A DNA stretch of 64,000 nt, taken from contig CALFMP010000050.1 of assembly GCA_937879965.1 (NCBI GenBank), positions 1 to 64,000 of the forward strand, written 5' to 3'. This DNA comes from QKMZ01 sp012965515. GTDB lineage: Bacteria; Cyanobacteriota; Vampirovibrionia; Obscuribacterales; Obscuribacteraceae. The notes beneath the pieces are model-generated. The model did no database searches, had not been told where the DNA came from, and saw nothing but the letters and a program-made list of their open reading frames with translations. Of this stretch, positions 16,895 to 25,834 are shown one piece after another. The first letter of the stretch is position 1. Every line of letters starts with the position of its first letter. The position numbers were made by a program, and so were the translations under genes.

Positions 16895-17068
16895 TCAGGG
16901 GTACAGATGCCGTCTGAACACTCTGCGCAAGCCATACAGCAAGCCGAAGAATGCAATTGCCGCCCAGAACGGATGCCCTGCTTTGAGCAGAGTGCCCGCG
17001 ATGAAAAGCGTGATGCAAACTCCTGCAATTGCTGCCAGCATCAGACCAATTGCATGCAGAATTTTCAT
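16895..17068 (-). CDS. 57-residue membrane protein
   Basis: A short gene read directly from the sequence: ATG at 17068, stop at 16895. The protein starts MKILHAIGLMLAAIAGV and has two hydrophobic segments (about 3-27 and 34-46) and a basic end (RRVFRRHLYP). It begins only 11 nt after the stop of the gene ending at 17080, so the two are probably one transcript. No known family. Support comes from position, hydrophobic pattern and positive-inside tail. Confidence 0.55.
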   Translation of the reverse strand: MKILHAIGLMLAAIAGVCITLFIAGTLLKAGHPFWAAIAFFGLLYGLRRVFRRHLYP

Positions 17069-17079
17069 GGTTTTGTCAT

Positions 17080-17451
17080 TTAACTGATGACTCCACCAGA
17101 TTTGAGAACCTCTCTTTTCAGTCCACCGGGGATAAGCACGCGGTCCGACGGCGAGATATTGTTGTCTGCATCAAACTTCTTGCGAAGCTTGAGCAGCGGC
17201 TCGTCGAAGAACTCCGGCGCGAAGTACGCCCCGTTGGCGTAGAGCGTTCCATCACTGCGAACTTCCAGGCGACCGGAAGGCAGTGCAGGGGAGTCGGACT
17301 TTAGGAGCATGGAAGAGAGAATAGAATGAATTGCGTCGTTAAGACCGGATTCGTTGGCCGGCGAAACGCATGTAATTGATTTGTCTTCGTTCTTGAAGAC
17401 GGCGACAGTTTCGGGGTTGCCGAGGATGTCGAGACTACTGATCTTTTTCAT
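17080..17451 (-). CDS. Hypothetical small protein
   Basis: 123 residues from ATG 17451 (MKKISSLDILG). A longer reading frame upstream runs through palindromic repeats and is not likely coding. The protein looks like a small alpha/beta domain (GRLEVRSDGTLYANGAYFAPEFF), with no motif recognised. Its leader holds the hairpin GGAGG...CCTCC (about 17467-17493) and a palindromic repeat (17502-17525). Confidence 0.6.
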   Translation of the reverse strand: MKKISSLDILGNPETVAVFKNEDKSITCVSPANESGLNDAIHSILSSMLLKSDSPALPSGRLEVRSDGTLYANGAYFAPEFFDEPLLKLRKKFDADNNISPSDRVLIPGGLKREVLKSGGVIS

Positions 17452-17501
17452 TTTGAGTGAAATTATGGAGGAAGGCGCCTCTCGCCCTCCTCCGGTTAAA
17501 C

Positions 17502-17603
17502 ATGTAGGGGCGCATTGCATGCGCCCTTTTTTCAATTTTTGGACTAACGCATAGCTGCGTCGCCCGCTGCAAAACAGGGCAATGCATGGCATCGCCCCCA
17601 CGA
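17502..17603. repeat. Palindromic repeats between array genes
   Basis: Two copies: ATGTAGGGGCGCATTGCATG with CGCCC (17502-17524) and GGGCAATGCATGGCATCGCC with CCCAC (17578-17600), one of each subtype of the intergenic family. Confidence 0.65.
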
Positions 17604-17609
17604 CCATCC

Positions 17610-18764
17610 TTAGGCGCGGCTGATCAACTGCAGCGCGATGCGCTCGCGTGCTTCGTCAACGCTCTTCACCTTCACGGTTACTGTGTCGCCAATCTTGATT
17701 GACTTGTCGTCAGAGAAGCCGGCTTTCTTGATGTCGGAGATGTGCACCAATCCGTTGATGTCGGAACCGATGTTTACGAACACTCCGTACTCGTAAGAGC
17801 GCACCACTTTGCCGGTGTAGGTCTGGTCTTTTGCGATCTTCTTAGCGAACTCGATTTTGTCGAGCCTTTTAGTCGCCAACCAAACCTTGCCGATTTTGTG
17901 GTCAACGCGTTTCACCTCAAAGTTGCGAACTTCGCCCACTTTAATGATGTCCGCGATTGATTTACCGGGAACCGAAGTGATGTCGCGGCTGTACATGATG
18001 CCGGTCAGACCATCACAAAGCTCAACCAACACGCCTTTCTCGCCTTCTTCCAGGTTCAGGATCTTCTTCACTGTACCTTCGACGATGTAGCCGGCTTCCA
18101 GTTGCGCAACCAGGCTGCGAGAGTGCGCTGCCATTGCCTGCATGTTGCTCAAAACCAGGTCGCCGAAAGGACCGTTGTGAGGATTGCTTTTGATCACCAC
18201 CACTTCCAGCGTTTGGTTCAGCATGTTTTCGATATTGCGGCGGTCGTTGGTTTCCTTGTAAGGAATGAAACCGCGGATACCTTTCATTGCACCATGATCG
18301 AAAACCACACGCAGACCAGCCACGCGCTGTGTGCGTTTGTCCTTTGCTACGAAGAACGCGCGAACGGTTGTTACTTCACCGCTCTCTTTTAACTCCTCAA
18401 GATGTTTCCAGCCCAGGTATTTAGCGTGCGAAACCACTGCTGATTTTTCGTAGTCAGCTTGGTCGAGCACCCAGAATCCTGCCTTGTCACCTTCTTTCAA
18501 TTCGCCGGCTTCTTCGGCAGCGCAAAACGCATCGAACTTGGTGCCGATGTTTACGTAGATGCCATCCTTTGTTCTCTGCACAACTGTGCCAACTACAAAG
18601 GATTTCGCCTTCGCCATCAATCCGACAGGAAGGTTAGACACCATTTCTGCGAACGCAGCGTTTTCTTCTGCGGTCATACCAAGTTCGTTTGCCAGTTCAG
18701 GGAATGCGGTTTTGAACTGAGCGTCATTTGCGGCGATTGCCAGCTGTTGATTTACCTTTTTCAT
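17610..18764 (-). CDS. rpsA: S1-domain RNA-binding protein, ribosomal protein S1-like
   Basis: 384 residues from ATG 18764 (MKKVNQQLAI). Four S1 OB-fold units are visible; the last is closest to consensus: YTGKVVRSYEYGVFVNIGSDINGLVHISDI...IKIGDTVTVKVKSVD. S1 proteins bind mRNA and help the 30S subunit load leaders. The length fits four-domain bacterial S1 proteins. The usual rpsA neighbours (cmk, ispH) are absent, so this may be the main S1 or a second copy. Its place at the head of an array of genes with A-rich leaders is suggestive because S1 favours unstructured A/U-rich leaders. Symbol given for family, not proven identity. Confidence 0.75.
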   Translation of the reverse strand: MKKVNQQLAIAANDAQFKTAFPELANELGMTAEENAAFAEMVSNLPVGLMAKAKSFVVGTVVQRTKDGIYVNIGTKFDAFCAAEEAGELKEGDKAGFWVLDQADYEKSAVVSHAKYLGWKHLEELKESGEVTTVRAFFVAKDKRTQRVAGLRVVFDHGAMKGIRGFIPYKETNDRRNIENMLNQTLEVVVIKSNPHNGPFGDLVLSNMQAMAAHSRSLVAQLEAGYIVEGTVKKILNLEEGEKGVLVELCDGLTGIMYSRDITSVPGKSIADIIKVGEVRNFEVKRVDHKIGKVWLATKRLDKIEFAKKIAKDQTYTGKVVRSYEYGVFVNIGSDINGLVHISDIKKAGFSDDKSIKIGDTVTVKVKSVDEARERIALQLISRA

Positions 18765-19512
18765 TTCTTGAAATTTTGTGCCTCTTTCGAAGCGGTTTAA
18801 CATGAGCGATTCCGCAACTACGGATCGCATTTACTAGATATCGACGCATCGCTCGGGCGATGAGGACAGTTGCTGTGTTTTGTGCTGTGGAGCTGGGTTT
18901 CTGTGGTTGCTGCTGCCTGATGCCGAGTGAGAAATCGATATTTGAATTCAACCTACGGAAAACGCCCCATTAAACACAACACATAATTCCCGGAAGCGAC
19001 CGCGCAAACGCCCGCTCCTGCGGGCTTTTCTACTGATCGCTCGAAACGGATAGATAAATTCGTTTGGAAAAACTCAAATGTAAACTGACTCACTTGATCG
19101 CGGCAGAGCCGGTGTTTCTGCGCTAAGAGCTAAGCCTTTTATCTGCGGCTAAATCCAGTCAGGACAGACAAGAGCGGCGCTAACCCTTAAGAATCTCATT
19201 TGTTCGCTGCGACAAGTTTTTGTAAAGCTACTCATCTTGAGTTGGTAAAGAGTCTCATGTGGACAGCGCGCGCAGGATGAGCGCAAAGGCAATTCGTAGA
19301 GCATCCGGCGATTCGTCCCGCGTTGAGACAAGACTTGTAATTTTAGGAGACTAGCCACATCTACAAGAGATGACTTTCAGTTTTTGAGGACGAAACACAA
19401 TTCAAATCTCTTTTGCTCTCCAGATTCCTATTGTTAGTTTGAATCTATACACCTTTCTCACAGCACATAGCCGTAGGTAACCAAACTCAGATTCAAACAA
19501 TGGAGAACAACT
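18765..19512. other. Gene-free region upstream of the S1-like gene
   Basis: About 750 bp without a convincing gene. It should hold the S1 promoter and that of the small plus-strand gene at 19513. One clear terminator-like hairpin lies at 19010-19029. Confidence 0.5.
19010..19029 (+). terminator. Orphan terminator-like hairpin
   Basis: GCCCGC-tcct-GCGGGC followed by TTTTC. On the plus strand no gene ends upstream of it, so it may close a short unannotated RNA, or be an attenuator read from another start. Confidence 0.5.
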
Positions 19513-19701
19513 ATGAATGTAACAAGACGGCGTCTTTGTACGGACGCGGAAATTCGCTCAAATCAAATATGCAGAAAACCCTTCACAGACGACCTTGGAA
19601 AATACAACGGTGATTGCAAGTTCCCTCCGCTGCCACTCGTCGTTAGCACACTTCTCGCAATCGTTCTCATTGTTTCCTGCATCGCTGTAATCGCCCAGTG
19701 A
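19513..19701 (+). CDS. Small single-pass membrane protein
   Basis: 62 residues with an SD (GGAGAAC) 6 nt before the ATG. The first 35 residues are polar and basic with two Cys; the C-terminal 25 (LPLVVSTLLAIVLIVSCIAVIA) form one hydrophobic helix, so it is probably a tail-anchored membrane peptide. No family recognised. Confidence 0.5.
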   Translation: MNVTRRRLCTDAEIRSNQICRKPFTDDLGKYNGDCKFPPLPLVVSTLLAIVLIVSCIAVIAQ

Positions 19702-19792
19702 TTAAACAACTGCTGTCCCAGAAAACTGACAGCACCAATTTTTGTCGGCTGCACGCCATTTACAAGCAGGTGCATTCCTGCAGAAAAAAGAC

Positions 19793-20062
19793 ATGTTAAT
19801 TGCAACAATCATCTTTGCAGTATTAGGCATCGGCGCCGGTGCCTTGTTGGGAGCCGCAATCCCGGGAACAACTATCGCCGGTTTAAAACTTGCAATGATT
19901 TACGTTCCCGCATTTGTCGTCGGAGTGCTCGCGACAATTGCAGCCATTGCCTTCTGTTTGACAGGTGTCGGACTCTTCGCCTTTGTGCTCACTCTCAGCT
20001 CAGTCGCGGCATCGCTACTTGGTTCGTTACTCGGATCTCTGTGGGCTCGCTACACTGGATAA
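19793..20062 (+). CDS. Small glycine-rich membrane protein
   Basis: 89 residues from ATG 19793 (MLIATIIFAVLGIGAG). Three hydrophobic helices rich in Gly/Ala/Leu and almost no charged residues. It follows the 62-residue membrane protein by 91 bp and may share its transcript. Function unknown. Confidence 0.5.
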   Translation: MLIATIIFAVLGIGAGALLGAAIPGTTIAGLKLAMIYVPAFVVGVLATIAAIAFCLTGVGLFAFVLTLSSVAASLLGSLLGSLWARYTG

Positions 20063-20470
20063 AGCCCACCGTTGAGAAAGCTCAAGAACCTCAAAATGCT
20101 TTGTACTCCGACCACCTAGAAGATCTGAAAAAGCCCTGACACTTTCCCGCGCAGCAGAAACACCATCAAAGCAACTTGCGGCGGCAACTTCGACACCTCA
20201 CTAAATAGAACACAACCTATCCCAAAATGAGACCGCCCCGCACCGGCGAGTCTCACCCTCACACCTAAAGCGCTCCAAAAGCCGCTTTTTTATTCCCTGG
20301 CCCTACTACCTATTTTAGTATCAAAATGCCAAAAAGTATGAGGCAACGGTAGGAGTTGAGGGAGTCAAAGGTGAGGGACGTTAGTCAAATAAATCACAGG
20401 CGGGTCGGGTCCCGCCTGCGATACTGTAGTTGTGAGAAAAGAACTCTCCACTCGAAAGCGAACGAAGAGC
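20063..20470. other. Convergent intergenic region
   Basis: About 400 bp between a plus-strand gene and the end of the carboxypeptidase gene. A perfect 8-bp hairpin (20397-20418) lies near the right edge. Nothing else recognised. Confidence 0.6.
20397..20418 (-). terminator. Hairpin after the DacB-type gene
   Basis: CAGGCGGG-tcgggt-CCCGCCTG, perfect 8-bp stem 53 bp past the carboxypeptidase stop. The sequence following on the minus strand is A/T-rich. Confidence 0.55.
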
Positions 20471-21739
20471 TTATCCGGAGTACTTCAAGCCTGGACCTCC
20501 GGAGTCTGAAAGCAGGTGTTCCAAAAACAGGTTTTGCGACTGCCGCAATTGGTAGGTGTTTCTGCCTCGTTGAAACACGACAAAGAGGACGTGACCGCGC
20601 AAGAGCGTGCTGATTTCGCCCACAAGCACGCTGGCACCTTTATCTGTTTGTTTCAGCGTCCCGGTTTTCCCGACCAAAACATCCTTCAATTCGCTCTGCG
20701 CAAAACGCTTGTAAATCGTCCCCTGATCGATACCCGCAATCGGCAACGCGTCGCTCAGATTTAGTTTGTAGCCGGCAAGCAGCTTCTTAAAGCCACGCAA
20801 AGCGGCAATCATCGCCTTTGGACTGACGCGGTTGACACCCAATCCCGATGTCGTCGCAATCGTCAGAGCATCGCTGGATAGAGAAAAGTCCGCACGACAA
20901 ATGCGTGCAACGGCCTGCGGTCCACCAACTTCCTGACCGAAGGTTTCAGCCATTTGGTTATCGGAGCGCGAGAGCATATCCTTGAGCAAAGCAAGTATGT
21001 TAGGGCTTTTCACCTGGGTGAGAACGGTTGCTTGCGCGGGCGCTGCTTTCACCTGCGCGTTCTTCAAGTTAACCCTGACACCGGCTGTTCTCAGCGTTCT
21101 TGCGCGCTTCTTCTTCGCGCCTCCAAACAGCCGCTTCAGCGCACTTGCCGCTTTCTGCCCTCGAGCAGAGCCAGCAAACCCGAAATCAGAACTGACGAAC
21201 AGAGAGGCTTCGACAGTATTTACGCCTTGGCTTTTGAAAGCGGCGAATACCTGCTGCAAACTGGCAGTGTTGAAAAACGGGTCTCTGCCTTGAAGGTAAA
21301 TATCCCCTTCAAAGAGATTGCCGACAGTAGAGCCGTCAATGAGGACTTTGGTTTCAAACTCGAAGTCCGGCCCAAAATGCTTGAGCGTCGCATACGCGGT
21401 CAGAACTTTCACAGCGGATGCAGGATTGTAGGCTGTGTCAGGATTCTGTTCTTCAATCACACGACCGTCGAGTTCTTCTACAAGAAACCCATGCGACTCA
21501 CGCATGAAGCGATCTTTGTCGACAATGCTGGAATTAGGAAACAGCTCCATATTGTTTGAAACAGGTAGCAGCGCCATACTGTTCGAATCGGCAGCCAGAG
21601 CGCCTTGCGCACTCATAGAAAAAATGAAAGTAAATGCAACAAACGCCGATAGAAATCGAACGAATGCGCGCGACGTTTGACGTCTCAAGCCAGGCGCTCG
21701 CACAAACAAGCGCTGACTGAATTGCTTTGAGTTTTTCAT
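20471..21739 (-). CDS. dacB: D-alanyl-D-alanine carboxypeptidase, S13/DacB-type
   Basis: 422 residues. Signal peptide-like N-terminus ending near ALAA (50). Penicillin-binding motifs are present: S108-AVK111 (SxxK with nucleophile Ser), S259-DN261 (SxN) and K358-TG360. The order, spacing and large insert between SxxK and SxN match the S13 (PBP4) family, which trims peptidoglycan stem peptides or cross-links in the periplasm. The insert is shorter than in E. coli PBP4 and carries a Lys/Arg-rich patch (KKKRARTLR). Monocistronic, closed by the hairpin at 20397. Confidence 0.88.
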   Translation of the reverse strand: MKNSKQFSQRLFVRAPGLRRQTSRAFVRFLSAFVAFTFIFSMSAQGALAADSNSMALLPVSNNMELFPNSSIVDKDRFMRESHGFLVEELDGRVIEEQNPDTAYNPASAVKVLTAYATLKHFGPDFEFETKVLIDGSTVGNLFEGDIYLQGRDPFFNTASLQQVFAAFKSQGVNTVEASLFVSSDFGFAGSARGQKAASALKRLFGGAKKKRARTLRTAGVRVNLKNAQVKAAPAQATVLTQVKSPNILALLKDMLSRSDNQMAETFGQEVGGPQAVARICRADFSLSSDALTIATTSGLGVNRVSPKAMIAALRGFKKLLAGYKLNLSDALPIAGIDQGTIYKRFAQSELKDVLVGKTGTLKQTDKGASVLVGEISTLLRGHVLFVVFQRGRNTYQLRQSQNLFLEHLLSDSGGPGLKYSG

Positions 21740-21861
21740 CAGTCATCTCCATTGTTTTGCTGAAACTCGCCGGGAATGAGCGATCAGCCAAAAGTACATG
21801 CTGCAAAGACTTGCATGAATGCACAAACCAAGGGCAGCCAACGGACTACCCGACAAATGCT

Positions 21862-22284
21862 TTACCGAATTGATCGGAAAACGAATTCAAATGCCAGTCC
21901 CATGAGAAACATCGCGGGAAAGAAATCCAGACGGATCAATCCGTGAACATTCCAACGAGACTTTAGATACTGCTCCTCCGACGGTGAAGCGCCGAGAAAC
22001 ATACGAAGCAGCCACATGCCAACATATTCGAAGAGCCAGATTACGAGCGCGTAAACTACTCCACGAAGGAGCAAAGGCAGCGGGAAAATCAAGCCGTTCG
22101 CTAATTGCAAAAACACGGGAGCAAAGGCATAGAGCGGCGCATACCAGAGCGAACTGTAGCCCATGAGAAAGCGGCGTTTGTCGCCTTTGAAATCGGTGAC
22201 GGAAGTGAACAGCACTTCAAATCCCAATCCTAAGACCGCAAACAAAACCATCTCAAAAAGCAATTGAGAAAAATCAATAGACAT
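21862..22284 (-). CDS. CmpB-like putative ABC-transporter membrane protein
   Basis: 140 residues from ATG 22284, chosen because AGGAGG lies 6 nt upstream. Four hydrophobic helices with the pattern GYSSLWYAPLYAFAPVFLQL...EYVGMWLLRMFLG...SRWNVHGLIRLDFFP, resembling the ABC_trans_CmpB family (small membrane proteins of unclear transport role). No ATPase partner is encoded nearby. Confidence 0.65.
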   Translation of the reverse strand: MSIDFSQLLFEMVLFAVLGLGFEVLFTSVTDFKGDKRRFLMGYSSLWYAPLYAFAPVFLQLANGLIFPLPLLLRGVVYALVIWLFEYVGMWLLRMFLGASPSEEQYLKSRWNVHGLIRLDFFPAMFLMGLAFEFVFRSIR

Positions 22285-22687
22285 ACGAAACCTCCTGCGC
22301 TGCGACACAGAGAATTTGGCGCTAGAACTATCGTGAAAGGGTGTTGGAGAGGTTGAAAACGCGAAAAGGAAGGGAGAAAGAAACGTGCCTTGAAACTAAC
22401 ATTCATTGGTGCGCGCGAAAAACACTCGACACATAAATTCGCGCCTGCACTCGTGAAATCCACCGACTTCAACATTGAACGCGCCAAACTAGTATTGTTT
22501 GAAAACCCGCATCCGAATTCCGCAAAAACCAAGTCATCTCGCAAGGTTGCAGAAAACTAGTATCGTGTCGGCAGAATACTAGTGCAAACCATACACGGCG
22601 CAGGGGCCGGAGCTAAAGTCAAGATGGTAAAATCCAGACCAGATACCGGTTGGCGACCTTTCAAGTTTTCCTCCCCAGGAGCTCAGC
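22285..22687. other. Divergent intergenic region before the PAS kinase
   Basis: About 400 bp holding promoters for the CmpB-like gene (minus) and the histidine kinase (plus). ACTAGT-type hexamers recur (about 22490, 22556, 22578). No gene seen. Confidence 0.5.
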
Positions 22688-24574
22688 GTGAATCAGCAGA
22701 CGAAACAGTTTCGGCTGCCACAGCTCAAATTAGCGCACAAGGGCATCATCATTCTTGTGCTGCCACTCGTTTTGCAGGCAGGTTGCTACGTCGAGTTAAA
22801 ACGCCAACTGGCAGCGACAGAAGCGCAAGCGAGAAAAGCGGACGCGCGCAGAGAAATCGTTAGTCTTGTAAATGCGCTTTTCATAAGCGGGTTCGATTCA
22901 TTCAACGCGCTAGTCACTTTCAGTGCATATGGTGGCAGCCATAGAAGCAAATCGCGTGATGAATATATTCAAAAATTGAAGTCGCAAATTGGTGACCTGG
23001 CAGACAGGCTTGAGCGTGATGCCAAAGAGCCACAAACAGCGGAAACTTTGCGCGAATACGGTCGTGCTTATACCAGAGCATTCGAGTCATGGCATACTCA
23101 GATCGACCGAGGAGACCTGCAGGCTTTCTCGCTTTTCACCGGCATCGAAGAGAACAACAAGTTCAAAAATTCTGCTCTTCGTTTCATGACCCTGCTCAGG
23201 AAAATCGGTGAAGCGCAGCAAGCCAAGCTTGCACCGGAGAGCTCCAATGAATACAACACACGCGCCGAACTTCAACGCTCGATGGATCTTGCTGTCACAT
23301 TAAGTGCGTTCATCGCGATTTTGCTGGGGGTCTTCTTCTTGCGGGGCACTGTGAGCCAGCTGTCGATTCTCAAATCGAACGCCTCAAGATTCGCACGCAA
23401 AGAGCTTTTGCATCCGCCTCTTAGTGCTCGAGACGAAATCGGAGAGGTAGACAAAGTTTTCCACGAAATGGCAAACGCCCTTACCGCGGCCCAAGTAAAA
23501 GAACATGAAATGCTCGATCAGTTGCAGGCAGGCAAAGATCGATTGGATCGAGTTATCGAAAATATTCCTCTAGCGGTGGTCGTTACCAACGAAAATGGCA
23601 TCATCCAATCATTCAATGCAACAGCAGAAAAAACTTTTCACTACAACCGCGATGATATCAGCGGAAAACCACTAACAATGCTATTTTCGGGTAGCGAGAA
23701 GCAGGCAAGCGCCGGAGAATTTCTCAACTTACTCATCGCGGGCGAAACAGGCAAGTCCCTGCAACTGGAGGCGATTTCGTCCGATAAGGAACTGATTCCT
23801 GCGGAAGTTTCTACCACCCGTTTTGACAGCCCGGAGGGCGTGCGCTATCTCGCGACCATCAAGGACATCAGTGAGCGCTTCCGACTCGAACAAATAAAGC
23901 GCGACTTTTATGCAATGGTGAGCCACGATATCAGAACACCGCTTTCGTCAATAAATGGAATTCTGCAACTCGTACAGAGAGGCCGCTACGGCGAGATTCC
24001 CGACGAAGTCGACGAGAAATTGAGCACCGCCGAGAAAAACGTCGACAAGCTTTTGGCGCTCGTTAGCAAGCTTGTGGAGATTGAGAAACTGGAATCGGGA
24101 AACCTCGATCTCAGCATTTCCAGTGTCAAATTGAATGAGTTAATCGCGCATTCTATCGACTCAACGGCACAGTTTGCCGAAGCGCACAAAGTAGAATTGA
24201 AACCGACTTCCACAAAGTTCAAAGTAAAAGCCGACGCGCTCTACATCGGCAACGTGCTCACCAATCTGATCTCGAACGCCATCAAGTTTTCACCAGAGAA
24301 TTCAAAGGTTCTCATCGAAACAAAAGACATGGGCGAATTTGCCGAAGTATCCGTCATAGACGAAGGACCAGGTGTTCCGGCGCGAATGCACGGGCAGATT
24401 TTTGAAAAATATCGGCAGGCAAAACCGACGCGCGACAGAGCAAAAGGCTTCGGGCTCGGGCTGGCGATTTGCAAATCGATCGTCGAACTCCACGGCGGAA
24501 CTATCGGCGTGGAAAGTGGGGAAAACGGCGATCGTCCCGGCAGCCGATTCTGGTTTCGACTACCGAAAGCGTAG
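22688..24574 (+). CDS. PAS-domain sensor histidine kinase
   Basis: 628 residues from a GTG with AGGAG 7 nt upstream. Order: N-terminal helix (18-32), helical periplasmic-type sensor (about 35-195), second membrane helix (about 199-220), HAMP (to about 270), PAS (about 285-400), HisKA with SHDIRTPL, and HATPase_c with NLISNAIKF (N box), DEGPGVP and GFGLGLAI (G boxes). The N-terminal stretch LKLAHKGIIILVLPLV resembles that of the kinase at 33654, so they are paralogs. No response regulator is adjacent; the orphan regulator at 28030 is a possible partner. Signal unknown. Confidence 0.92.
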   Translation: MNQQTKQFRLPQLKLAHKGIIILVLPLVLQAGCYVELKRQLAATEAQARKADARREIVSLVNALFISGFDSFNALVTFSAYGGSHRSKSRDEYIQKLKSQIGDLADRLERDAKEPQTAETLREYGRAYTRAFESWHTQIDRGDLQAFSLFTGIEENNKFKNSALRFMTLLRKIGEAQQAKLAPESSNEYNTRAELQRSMDLAVTLSAFIAILLGVFFLRGTVSQLSILKSNASRFARKELLHPPLSARDEIGEVDKVFHEMANALTAAQVKEHEMLDQLQAGKDRLDRVIENIPLAVVVTNENGIIQSFNATAEKTFHYNRDDISGKPLTMLFSGSEKQASAGEFLNLLIAGETGKSLQLEAISSDKELIPAEVSTTRFDSPEGVRYLATIKDISERFRLEQIKRDFYAMVSHDIRTPLSSINGILQLVQRGRYGEIPDEVDEKLSTAEKNVDKLLALVSKLVEIEKLESGNLDLSISSVKLNELIAHSIDSTAQFAEAHKVELKPTSTKFKVKADALYIGNVLTNLISNAIKFSPENSKVLIETKDMGEFAEVSVIDEGPGVPARMHGQIFEKYRQAKPTRDRAKGFGLGLAICKSIVELHGGTIGVESGENGDRPGSRFWFRLPKA

Positions 24575-24607
24575 GCAACAAGCGTAGGCAACAAGCGTAG
24601 GCAACAA
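24569..24607. repeat. Three tandem copies of a 13-bp unit
   Basis: GCGTAGGCAACAA repeated three times head to tail, starting within the last codons of the histidine kinase gene and containing its TAG stop. Confidence 0.85.
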
Positions 24608-24609
24608 GC

Positions 24610-24675
24610 GTAGGGGCGCATTGCATGCGCCCATAAAAAGGGCGCATGCAATGCGCCCCTACAATGCGCCCCTAC
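24610..24675. repeat. Perfect 23-bp inverted repeat of the GTAGGGGCGCATTGC family
   Basis: Two full repeat copies face each other: arms 24610-24632 and 24640-24662 are exact complements around a 7-nt loop (ATAAAAA), followed by a partial third copy to 24675. On either strand this would form a very strong hairpin between two convergent genes, probably ending both transcripts. Confidence 0.85.
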
Positions 24676-24681
24676 AATGCC

Positions 24682-25752
24682 TTAAGCCTTACCAGCGCCG
24701 ACGGCTTTTTCCTGCTGAATCCCCTGGCTTTCATGCGTAAACTTCTCGAACGAATCGACAATGCGCATGCGGAAAGCTTCGACCGCAGAAATTTGCTTGC
24801 GGGCTTTGTCCGCAGCCGGTGTACCGGGAGACTGTTTGGCAGCCTCCTGATATAGACGCTTCAGCTCCAGATCGATTACCTTATCGACCAAATCACAGGC
24901 GTCGTGAATGTTCAGCCCGTCAACGTTCAAATGCGAGATAGCGCTCGAAGCATCCGCAGCGGATGGCGTTTCTGCCACATAACCAACGGCCACGTTCTCA
25001 CCGAGCTTCGGCTCTTTGTGCTGATGAGAAGTGAAAAGTTCGTTCTCACCCATTGCACCGGATGCTACGCGAATCAAATCGCCGAACATTTCTTTCGCCA
25101 GCGCTGGAAGTACCGAAAGAGGCGCTTCCTCGCCTTGAATCACCCAGTTCTTCTTGCCCGAATTTGCTCCAGGCTCTGCCACCAGAAATGGTGGCACCGT
25201 GTCGTCACCATACGTGCCGCTCTTAAACCCGATTGTCATCTCTACAGGGAAGATGTACATCGAGATCTTCTTATCGTCGCCACGAACGAACAAGCACCAC
25301 TGACGGGTCGCCAGACGCCCTAAGTATGTTTTTGTAACCGGGTTGTACCAAACCGTTTCGTCCTTTGTTTCAACCAACTGGGGTCTTTCGCAAGAGACAA
25401 AGAGCTTCGTACCGACAGCATTCTGATTAAAAATGTAAGTAAGACTGGCGAACTCCTGGAAGAGCGCATCTATCCAGCGACGGGCGTCTTCAAAACCGTC
25501 GGCGGAAGAAGCCTGAGCTTGCTTGTCTTCTCTCGGGACAGCGCCAACCTCTGCTCCCAATCCGCGCAACCATTTGCCTGTTTCCGCCCCTCTGCGTTGT
25601 TTCAGATCAGTAAAGAGTTTTTGCGACTCGTCCGGAATTAATTCACGCAGCATGTTTGCAGCTTCATGCTCGGCTCGCTTATCAACAACTTCGGCACCCT
25701 TTTTGTCGATTGAGAATTTTCCGGACGCCCACAAGTCCCTAAATCGTGACAT
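24682..25752 (-). CDS. Hypothetical soluble protein
   Basis: 356 residues from ATG 25752 (MSRFRDLWASGKF), chosen because GAGGAA precedes it and because a longer frame would run back across the divergent promoter into the kinase gene. No membrane helix or signal. The middle has beta-strand regions (VWYNPVTKTYLGRL, WCLFVRGDDKKISMYIFPVEM) and the C-terminus is helical, Lys/Ala-rich. No known family. It diverges from the zinc-ribbon kinase at 25835 with 82 bp between starts, so shared control is plausible. Confidence 0.65.
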   Translation of the reverse strand: MSRFRDLWASGKFSIDKKGAEVVDKRAEHEAANMLRELIPDESQKLFTDLKQRRGAETGKWLRGLGAEVGAVPREDKQAQASSADGFEDARRWIDALFQEFASLTYIFNQNAVGTKLFVSCERPQLVETKDETVWYNPVTKTYLGRLATRQWCLFVRGDDKKISMYIFPVEMTIGFKSGTYGDDTVPPFLVAEPGANSGKKNWVIQGEEAPLSVLPALAKEMFGDLIRVASGAMGENELFTSHQHKEPKLGENVAVGYVAETPSAADASSAISHLNVDGLNIHDACDLVDKVIDLELKRLYQEAAKQSPGTPAADKARKQISAVEAFRMRIVDSFEKFTHESQGIQQEKAVGAGKA

Positions 25753-25834
25753 TTGCCAATTCCTCGTCTCGTATGTTGAAGTCGCCGCTTTATATGTATG
25801 ATGATCAAGCGGAGCAGCGAGAATAGCATATACG

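Noticed and set aside
19149..19358. 69-codon minus-strand frame
   Set aside because: No ribosome site, unusual composition, isolated between divergent genes.
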